From Thermodesulfobacteriota bacterium (GTDB taxonomy: Bacteria; Desulfobacterota; Desulfocorpusculales; Desulfocorpusculum): a DNA stretch of 8,327 nt. The stretch is from NCBI GenBank assembly GCA_028275295.1, contig JAPWUY010000057.1, forward strand, positions 1 to 8,327, in the 5' to 3' direction. The translations under genes were made by a program, and so were the position numbers. Of the stretch, positions 1 to 6,400 are shown piece after piece. Every line of letters begins with the position of its first letter. The first letter of the stretch is position 1. The notes under the pieces are model-generated. The model had not been told where the DNA came from, did not search any database, and was given only the letters and a program-made list of their open reading frames with translations.

Positions 1-467
1 TTGAGCACTTCCCTCACCTTTTCTGGGGTAAGTTTCCCGTAAGCCGTATCGTCTATTATGATCGCTGGAGCGAGGCTGCAGCATCCTATGCAATAGACCT
101 TTTCAAGGGTGAACTTTCCATCGGGGGAGGTGTCTCCTGGCTCCACCTTCAACTCCCTCTGCATCTCTTCGAGGATCTTCGCCCCTCCGCGCACGTGGCA
201 AGCAGTGCCCTGACAAGATAGGATCGTGTGTCTACCTCTGGGCTTGAAGGAAAACTGGGCGTAGAAGGTCGCCACACCGAATAGCCTCGAAGGAGGCACC
301 CTCAGCTCCTTGGAAATGTACTTCATGACCTCAAGGGGCAAATACCCGAATATCTCTTGCGCCCTCTGGAGCACTGGAATGAGGGGTCCAGGCTGACCTT
401 TGAACTCCTCAATCGCCTCTCTAAGCTCGTTCATCTTGCCTTCCGCCGTGCTGCCACCGAAGTCCAT
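1..467 (-). CDS. NuoE-like thioredoxin-fold [2Fe-2S] subunit (3' end cut by window edge)
   Basis: This is the 24-kDa/NuoE family subunit of NADH dehydrogenases, NADH-dependent hydrogenases (HndA) and formate dehydrogenases. It carries one [2Fe-2S] cluster next to the NADH- and FMN-binding NuoF-type partner. The window contains 155 codons and two bases of the next. NuoE proteins are usually about 150-170 residues, so only the last few residues are missing. The four cluster ligands are visible: SCQGTACH with C85 and C90, then VYCIGCCSLAPA with C126 and C130; C129 is an extra cysteine between them. The helical N-terminal part (LQRAQEIFGYLP, VATFYAQF) is also typical. I chose the ATG at 467, preceded by AGGGGGC; a second in-frame ATG at 434 behind GGAAGG would remove 11 residues. 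It lies 43 bases after the CooC-like gene. A nuoF-like gene probably follows to the left, but it cannot be seen. The family is certain; which enzyme it serves is inferred. Confidence 0.9.
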   Translation of the reverse strand, partial: MDFGGSTAEGKMNELREAIEEFKGQPGPLIPVLQRAQEIFGYLPLEVMKYISKELRVPPSRLFGVATFYAQFSFKPRGRHTILSCQGTACHVRGGAKILEEMQRELKVEPGDTSPDGKFTLEKVYCIGCCSLAPAIIIDDTAYGKLTPEKVREVL

Positions 468-510
468 GATCGCCCCCTTGCCACTGTCCTGACAGCAGAG
501 TTTCAGCTCT

Positions 511-1281
511 TCACGTCCTCTTGAGGAGCGCGTCTGCCACCTTTCCCATCTCCTCCAAAAGACGGGGAAACGCCATATAGGGGGGCTGCCCCTCCATATC
601 GGCCTTCACCACAGCATCCTCATAAGGGACCATCCCTAGGATCTCGAACCCCTCCATATTTCGGAGTAGAAATTCCTCGTCCTCACGTCCCCTCACCTTG
701 TTACCTATCACCCCGATGCGCCTGAGACCTATGTCAGAGGCTAGCCTCTTGACGGTCTTCGCTGTCTCTATGCTCCTTCGGCCAGGCTCGACCACAACGA
801 TGAGCCTATCCACAGCCTGGGCAGTTCCCCTTCCCAGGTGCTCTATGCCGGCCTCCATGTCCATTATCACGACTTCCCTCCGATCCAGAAGGAGATGGGT
901 GACCAAGGCCTTGAGCATCGCGTTCTCGGGGCAGTAGCAGCCTCCTCCCCCTGTCTTGAAGGCCCCCATGACCATGAGGCGGAGCCCAGGCTCCACTGTC
1001 TTGGAGAACCTCTCCGGGATGTCATCCACCCTCGGGTTGAGGTTGAACATCCCCCCTATGGAGCCTGGTTTTGCCCCTGTGCGCTCGTAGATGAGCTCTT
1101 CCATCTTGACTATGGGGGTTATGTCGGAGGCATCCGGTATGCCGAAGGCACTGGCCAATGTCGCATTGGGGTCCGCATCTATGGCCAGGACGTGATAGCC
1201 CTTCTGGAGAAAGGCCTTGGACAGGGAAGCAGCGATGGTAGTTTTCCCGACCCCTCCTTTTCCACCTATGGCCAACTTCAT
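511..1281 (-). CDS. CooC/AcsF-type nickel-insertion ATPase for CO dehydrogenase/acetyl-CoA synthase
   Basis: This cytoplasmic P-loop ATPase of the MinD/NifH class (256 residues) belongs to the group that delivers nickel to CO dehydrogenase (CooC) or acetyl-CoA synthase (AcsF). The N-terminus has the deviant Walker A motif GGKGGVGKTT at residues 6-15 with the signature lysine K8. The switch/Walker B-like segments are AIDADPNATLA (residues 33-43) and VVIMDMEAGIEHLGRG (about 137-152). The CxC pair that forms the metal site at the CooC dimer interface is present in GGGGCYCPEN, C115 and C117. Length matches the family (about 250-260). The ATG at 1281 has AGGAG six bases upstream. It follows metF after 112 bases and precedes the NuoE-like gene by 43. 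No CODH gene is in the window, so the target enzyme is inferred from the family and the Wood-Ljungdahl setting. CooC and AcsF cannot be told apart with confidence here. Confidence 0.9.
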   Translation of the reverse strand: MKLAIGGKGGVGKTTIAASLSKAFLQKGYHVLAIDADPNATLASAFGIPDASDITPIVKMEELIYERTGAKPGSIGGMFNLNPRVDDIPERFSKTVEPGLRLMVMGAFKTGGGGCYCPENAMLKALVTHLLLDRREVVIMDMEAGIEHLGRGTAQAVDRLIVVVEPGRRSIETAKTVKRLASDIGLRRIGVIGNKVRGREDEEFLLRNMEGFEILGMVPYEDAVVKADMEGQPPYMAFPRLLEEMGKVADALLKRT

Positions 1282-1393
1282 GGCCTTCTCCTCTTTGCGC
1301 CTCTCAGGCGCATGGGACCTCGATCTCCAGCCCGAGCTTGAAGACTCTCCACGCTTTCAGAGCCCCAGTTCAAGCCATGGCTCTTGGGGCGAG
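1282..1393 (-). other. metF-cooC spacer with two small hairpins
   Basis: This 112-base gap is the longest inside the operon. On the coding strand a 6-bp perfect hairpin, GCGCCT-GAG-AGGCGC, lies at 1311-1297, immediately before the cooC ribosome binding site. Closer to the metF stop, GCCCC (1390-1386) can pair with GGGGC (1366-1362) around an inner AGCCA/TGGCT palindrome (1382-1373). Neither is followed by a T-run, so they are not classical intrinsic terminators. They could mark RNA processing or tune expression between metVF and the downstream genes, or be fortuitous. I see no convincing promoter or gene in this spacer. Confidence 0.4.
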
Positions 1394-2278
1394 TCACATC
1401 CCGGCGGCAGAGAGGATCTCCGGCACCAGATGTTCCCTTCCTATGGCCATTATGTGGACGCCGTCGCAAATCTTCTCTTCTCTTATCTGCTTTATCATGC
1501 GGCCTGCGATCTCGATCCCTTTCTCCAGGGCCTTGCCCTTGGGAGCGCTTGCCAACTCATCTATCAAGGGCTGAGGGACAAAGATCCCGGGGACGTTGGC
1601 GTTCATGAATCGGGCCATGCCTGCCGAGGCAAGGAGCACTATCCCTGCGAGGATCTTCACGTTGAATTTCCTCGCATACCGCATGAATTTCTTGAAGTTA
1701 TCGAGATCGTATATGGCCTGGGTCTGGATGAACTCGGCCCCTGCCTTTATCTTTTTCTCGAACTTGAGAAGTTGCGGCTCTATGGGATCCGCCTCCGGAG
1801 TCACTATGGCTCCGACACAGAACTTGGGGGCTCCCTTGAGCTCGTTTCCAGCAAAATCCCTCCCTTGCTCCAGTTGTTTTATGAGCTTTACGAGAAGAAC
1901 CGAATCGATATCGAAGACAGGCTTTGCCTCCGGATGGTCTCCCACGGTGATGTAGTCTCCTGTCAAGGCAAGCACATTTCTTATGCCGAGAACGTAGGCC
2001 CCGAGAAGCTCGGATTGGAGGGCCAGTCTGTTTCTGTCCCTACAGGTCATCTGCAAAATGGGCTCCCCGCCCGCCTCCTTTATGAGTTTGCAGACGGGAA
2101 GGCTCCCTATCCTCATCACAGAGCTCTGGTTGTCAGTGACATTGAGGGCATCCACCTTGTCCTTGAGGAGGTCTATGTGGTGGAGCATCTCATCGATGTC
2201 CACCCCCTTTGGAGGCCCTATCTCCGCTGTCACCACGAACTCTTTTGTCCTGAGAGCTTCAGCAAAGGGAATGGGCAT
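1394..2278 (-). CDS. metF: Methylene-tetrahydrofolate reductase, catalytic subunit MetF
   Basis: The flavin-dependent TIM-barrel enzyme reduces 5,10-methylene-H4F to 5-methyl-H4F in the methyl branch of the Wood-Ljungdahl pathway. Recognisable family segments are VVTAEIGPPKG (residues 15-25), LNVTDNQ (45-51), PILQMTCRDRNR (73-84), NVLALTGDY (101-109) with the TGD flavin-site motif, and GAEFIQTQAIYD (180-191). The C-terminal part is complete, giving 294 residues, a normal length. I place the start at the ATG at 2278, not at the in-frame ATG 12 codons upstream (2314). GGAGGAGG sits eight bases before 2278, family similarity begins there, and the upstream start would overlap metV. Only 2 bases separate the metV stop from this ATG, so the two are probably translationally coupled, as befits subunits of one enzyme. 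MetF proteins paired with MetV lack a direct NAD(P)H site in known acetogen enzymes and receive electrons through partner iron-sulfur subunits. Confidence 0.95.
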   Translation of the reverse strand: MPIPFAEALRTKEFVVTAEIGPPKGVDIDEMLHHIDLLKDKVDALNVTDNQSSVMRIGSLPVCKLIKEAGGEPILQMTCRDRNRLALQSELLGAYVLGIRNVLALTGDYITVGDHPEAKPVFDIDSVLLVKLIKQLEQGRDFAGNELKGAPKFCVGAIVTPEADPIEPQLLKFEKKIKAGAEFIQTQAIYDLDNFKKFMRYARKFNVKILAGIVLLASAGMARFMNANVPGIFVPQPLIDELASAPKGKALEKGIEIAGRMIKQIREEKICDGVHIMAIGREHLVPEILSAAGM

Positions 2279-2280
2279 GG

Positions 2281-2952
2281 CTAGGCCTCCTCCTCTCTGT
2301 ATGCAGCGTGCCATATGGTCGCGGGAGTGGTCTGGACTTTGTAGTTCTTGGGAGGGTGAATTTCCCTTATCTTCTCGAGCCTACCCTGTCCCTCGAGCCT
2401 CCTGTAGATCAGGGTCCAGGCGCAGTCCTTGTTCTTGTCCACCTCGCACTTTCCGTGATTCGTGCCTCCGCAAGGTCCGTTGACCAGTCCCTTGGGACAA
2501 ATGGTTATGGGACAAATACCCCCCGTCTCCGCAAGGAGGCAATTGGAACAAGCCCGGCACTTCTCGCTCCATACCCCCTCTTTCTCCGCAATGCCTATGA
2601 AGGTGGTGTTGAGGGCAGGGACCACCACTCTGTGGGGAAAGAGTTCAGCGGCAAGCTGCACCCCAGCCCCACAGGCCATGGAGATGACCACATCGTACTT
2701 GTCCACTCGATCTTTCAGGGTGTCGAAGTACTCCCTGTCGCATTGGCGGAGGATGGTCTCCTCGTCCACCTGGACATCTTTCCCCTCCTCTTTGAAGGCG
2801 ATCCTCAGCTGGCTCGCCAGGATCTGGACCTCTTTCTCCCCGCCTGCCATGCAGACAGCCACACATGTGCCACAGCCCAGAACCAGGATCCTCTGGCATC
2901 CATCCACATACGACTTGATCTCATCGAAGGGCTTTCTCTGGCCTACTATCAT
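2281..2952 (-). CDS. metV: Methylene-tetrahydrofolate reductase, iron-sulfur/zinc subunit MetV
   Basis: This cysteine-rich partner of MetF (223 residues) matches the 'methylene-tetrahydrofolate reductase C-terminal domain' family, the MetV subunit of acetogens. It relays electrons to the flavin of MetF. The N-terminal half has LGCGTCVAVC (C27, C30, C34) plus C19, and C71 and C94 lie in the CDREYF and SMACGAG segments. The C-terminal half has the ferredoxin-like cluster CRACSNCLL (C132, C135, C138) followed by GGICPITICPKGLVNGPCGG (C147, C152, C161) and GKCEVDKNKDCAW (C169, C177). All expected cysteines appear present; how many form [4Fe-4S] clusters or bind zinc cannot be read from the sequence. 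The ATG at 2952 has GGAG eight bases upstream. The gene follows mvhD after 46 bases and runs almost directly into metF, supporting a MetVF heterodimer docked on the Hdr/MvhD proteins. Confidence 0.93.
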   Translation of the reverse strand: MIVGQRKPFDEIKSYVDGCQRILVLGCGTCVAVCMAGGEKEVQILASQLRIAFKEEGKDVQVDEETILRQCDREYFDTLKDRVDKYDVVISMACGAGVQLAAELFPHRVVVPALNTTFIGIAEKEGVWSEKCRACSNCLLAETGGICPITICPKGLVNGPCGGTNHGKCEVDKNKDCAWTLIYRRLEGQGRLEKIREIHPPKNYKVQTTPATIWHAAYREEEA

Positions 2953-2998
2953 CTCTTGTTCTCCGTGTGCTTTTAGATCCGGCTTTCATGAGATCCCC

Positions 2999-3454
2999 TC
3001 AGGCCGCCTCCTTCTTCCTCTTGAGGGGCGAGGGACCAAGTTCCTTTGCCCTCCTGGTCATCTCCTCCACTGCCTCAGCGAAGGCAGTGGCCATGGAGGA
3101 GCTCATGTTGAACATCTCTAGCCTCTCAGGCTCTATCCCTATCTCCTTGAGCAACCCCTTGGTGTAGCGAACCCACCTTTTGGCTCTCACATTTCCTTCC
3201 AGGAAATGGCACTCTCCCTCGAGTCACCCAGCCACGAAAACTGCATCCGCCCCGGCCTCGAAGGCCTTGAGAAGGTGAATGGGCTCGACCTTCCCTGTAC
3301 AGAGCAATTTCACCATCCTCACTGTTGGCGGATACTGAAGCCTCATGGAACCAGCCAGATCCGCAGCCGAGTAAGCGCAGTAAGTGCAGCAAAAGGCAGC
3401 TATCTTCGGTTCGTAGGACATCTCGGCGCCCTCCTCCGCTCCTTTCTTCTCCAT
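2999..3454 (-). CDS. mvhD: MvhD-family electron-transfer subunit, selenoprotein with in-frame UGA
   Basis: MvhD/FlpD proteins carry a [2Fe-2S] cluster and pass electrons between a hydrogenase, dehydrogenase or reductase and HdrA. The frame is open for 151 codons if UGA at 3226-3224 is read as selenocysteine (residue 77). Before the UGA come IAAFCCTYCAYSAADLAG (C22, C23, C26), LLCTGKV (C52) and EAGADAVFVAG. After it, in the same frame, come LEGECHFLEGN (C82) and VRAKRWVRYTKGLLKEIG, exactly what follows the conserved VAGC position in this family. Family members have cysteine there, or selenocysteine in known selenoproteins, so this is neither a frameshift nor two genes. A conventional gene caller would split it at 3224. 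The ATG at 3454 has GGAGG seven bases upstream. An in-frame ATG at 3421, also with GGAGGAGGG seven bases upstream, gives a 140-residue product closer to usual family N-termini; I cannot decide between them. It sits 39 bases after the hdrA fusion and 46 before metV. Confidence 0.93.
3190..3226 (-). promoter_or_regulatory. Selenocysteine UGA codon and bacterial SECIS-like hairpin
   Basis: On the coding strand the UGA at 3226-3224 is followed after 15 bases by a perfect 7-bp stem, CATTTCC (3208-3202) and GGAAATG (3196-3190), closing a 5-base loop TGGAA (3201-3197). Bacterial SECIS elements are hairpins lying just behind the UGA whose apical loop, about 16-37 bases downstream, has a G among its first bases. 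Loop placement (+23 to +27) and the GG in the loop fit that rule. The hairpin lies inside the coding sequence, as bacterial SECIS elements must. Binding by SelB is inferred. Confidence 0.75.
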
Positions 3455-3493
3455 ATCTTGGCCTCCATCCCGCAGACAGCTAGTCCTCCACCA

Positions 3494-6400
3494 TCATCCT
3501 TCCAGGGCAGCCACCTTGGCCAAAAGCTCTTGGTCTGTATAACCCCCTAGCTGGATTGCCTTTCTGGGGCAGGCTGATGTGCATATTCCACAACCCTGAC
3601 AGGCCGCGGGATTTATCTCCGCAACGCCCTTGGAGCCCACTTGAGGGACATGGTAGGGGCAAGCTCGCACACAGGTGAGGCAAGCCACACACCTTCCTTC
3701 GTCCACCCAGGCCTTCTCCCCTGGCAGGTACAGCCTCTCCTTGGAGAGAACAGTCACAGCCCTTGCGGCAGCGGCTTGGGCCTGGGCTATTGTCTCCCTC
3801 AGGAGCTTTGGCCCATGTGCCAGACCTGCGAGGAAGTTCCCCTCCGAGGCGAAATCGACTGGCCTCAGCTTCATGTGAGCTTCCATGAAGAACCCGTCAG
3901 CATTGACGGGAAGCTTGAGCTGGAGAGCCAGGGGCTGCTCCTTTTGGCCCTCGACGCCTATGGCCAGCGCCACTATATCCGCTGGTATCTCCACCTCCTC
4001 TCCCAGCACATGGTCCTTGACCGTGACAACGAGGTCCTGTCCCCTCTTCTCCACCTTGGGAGGATCCTCCTTCTTGAACCTTATGAATATGACACCGCGC
4101 TTTCTAGCCTCCTGATAGTAGAGCTCCATGAGCCCATATGTGCGAACATCCCTGTAGAGGATGAAGACCCTGCAGTCGGGCTTGAGTTCTTTGATCTTCA
4201 AGGCGTTCTTTACGGATCCCTGGCAACAGATCCTGCTACAGTAAGGATGTTCCTCGTTTCTGGACCCCACACACTGGATCATGACCACTGTGTCTATCCC
4301 CTCGAGGCCTTCTTTGCCTTTGGCGAGCCTGTCCGAGAGATCCAGGGCCGTGACCACCCTGGGGTCCTCCCCATAGAGATATTCTTTGGGCTCATAGGGC
4401 TTCGCGCCCGTTGCCACTATGGTGACCCCGTGGCGGATCTCCTCTGTGCCGTTGGAGTTGGATATGTGGGTCGTGAAGTTGCCAACGAAGCCGGTGTGAT
4501 AGGTGACCTGACTTTCTAGATGGACCTTTATCCTCGGATGGCTCTTCACCTTCTCCTCGAGCCGCTCCAAATAGGCTCGGACATCGTCTCCTTCTATGGT
4601 GTTGTGGAGCCTTCTCGCTATTCCTCCCAGCTCCCCTGTTTTCTCGACCAGATGGACCTCGTAGCCCTGCTCGGCTATGTTGAGGGCAGCGTTCATCCCC
4701 GCAACACCGCCTCCCACAACCAATGCCCTCTGCTCCACAGGCACTGTGAGCTGTGGAAGAGGCTTCGCGTTTCTCACCTTGGCAACGGCCATCCTCACCA
4801 GGTCCTTGGCCTTCTCAGTGGCCTTATCGGGTTCGTGCTGGTGCACCCAGGAGCCCTGATCCCTTATGTTTGCCATCTCGAACAGATACGGGTTGAGGCC
4901 GGCCTGGCGAATGGTCTCCCGGAAGAGGGGCTCGTGGGTCCTCGGGCTACATGAGGCCACAACTACCCTGTTCAATCTTTTCTCCCTTATCACCTCGACC
5001 ATCTTCTCTATGTTGTCCTGACTGCAACTGAACAGGTTTTCCGCTGCATATACGACACCGGGCAGTTGGGCAGCATAGTCCCTAACTTCAGGAACCCTGA
5101 CCACACTGGCTATGTTTATCCCGCAGTCGCAAACAAAGACCCCAATCCTGGGCTCTTCTTTGGAGACATCTACCTCGTCGGGATAAGACTTCTCCACTAT
5201 CTCGCTGTAGCGGGCATCAGCTAGGATTGTCTCCACTTGGCCCACCGCCGATGAGGCCTGCATCACCGTCTCGGGGATGTCCTTGGGACCCTCGAATGCG
5301 CCGCAGACAAAAATTCCAGGCCTCGTTGTGGCGACTGCCTCCAGTCCCCCTAGGGATGAGAAACCGTAAGGATCCAACTCCACCCCCACCTTCTTGGCCA
5401 GATCAACGATCCCGGGGGACGGTTCCATGCCAACCGAGAGCACAACCATGTCGAATAGTTCCTCGTGGACCTTCCCATCCTCGTCAACGTACCTTATGAG
5501 GGGGCTTCGGGTCGCCGGATCCTCGACAACGGAGTGTATCCTGGAGCGAATGAACCTTACCCCAAGCTCCTCCCTCGCCCTGTCGTAATAGGCCTCGAAT
5601 CCCTTGCCAAAAGTACGCATGTCCATGAAGAAGATGGTGGCATCCAGGTCCCCTTTGGCATGCTCTTTGGCTATCACAGCCTGTTTTATGGCATACATGC
5701 AGCATACAGAGGAGCAGTAGGGATGGTCCCCCTCGTTTACGTTCCTCGAGCCAGCACACTGGATCCAGGCTATCTTCTTCGGCTCCTTGTGATCGGAAAG
5801 CCTCACCATGTGGCCCTGAAATGGCCCAGAGGCGCTCAGGATCCTCTCGAACTCCTTGCTTGTGACGACATTCTTTATCCGTCCGTAGCCGTAGGTCCTG
5901 AGCTTCTTGGGATCCACTGTCTCGAATCCAGGAGCCAGGATCACCGCTCCCACTTCCAGGGTCTTTCTCTCTTCCACCATCTGGTGGTCCACGGCTCCCG
6001 CCTGACACGCCTTAACGCACTCGAAGCACTCGCAGCATGCCCCGCAATTGAGGCATCTTGAGGCCTCCTCCCTCGCTGCCTCCTCGTCCACCTGGAGCCT
6101 CACTTCCTGGAATCCCGCGACCCTTTCTCGAGGAGGAAGGGTGGGGACCTTGAGCCTCTCCTTTCTCTCTACATCTGGTGGGATCTCCGTCCACTTCTCG
6201 CCCGCCTCTTTCTCCTCCACCCATTCCTTGGGCAGTTCCTCCCCCTTGAGGAACTTGGCGATGTAATGGGCAGCCCTCTTTCCCGCTGCAACGGCCTCGA
6301 TCACAGTTGCAGGCCCTGTCACAGCGTCTCCACCTGCGAAGATCCAAGGCACGTTGGTCTGGAGGGTCTCGGGATTGACCACCAGGAGGTTCCACTTGGA

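Noticed and set aside
1217..2284. Long open frame on the plus strand (355 codons) opposite metF
   Set aside because: It is the antisense shadow of metF and the start of cooC. Its translation has no recognisable domain, while the minus strand encodes a clear MetF.
2279..2314. MetF start 12 codons upstream, at 2314
   Set aside because: It would overlap metV and add residues outside the family's similarity. The ATG at 2278 has a strong GGAGGAGG at good distance.
2999..3226. A separate small gene or a frameshifted pseudogene downstream of a truncated mvhD
   Set aside because: The frame does not shift at the UGA, the protein family continues directly across it, and a SECIS-like hairpin follows. 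Selenocysteine explains everything without invoking a mutation.
3494..3496. The hdrA UGA stop as a second selenocysteine codon
   Set aside because: No clear hairpin lies at the right distance, the codons after it do not resemble any HdrA C-terminus, and the protein is already complete with both terminal [4Fe-4S] motifs.
3641..4519. Open frame of 292 codons on the plus strand, and others at 5465-6061 and 2308-2976
   Set aside because: All lie opposite strongly conserved minus-strand genes (hdrA fusion, metV). Their translations look like antisense of high-GC coding sequence.
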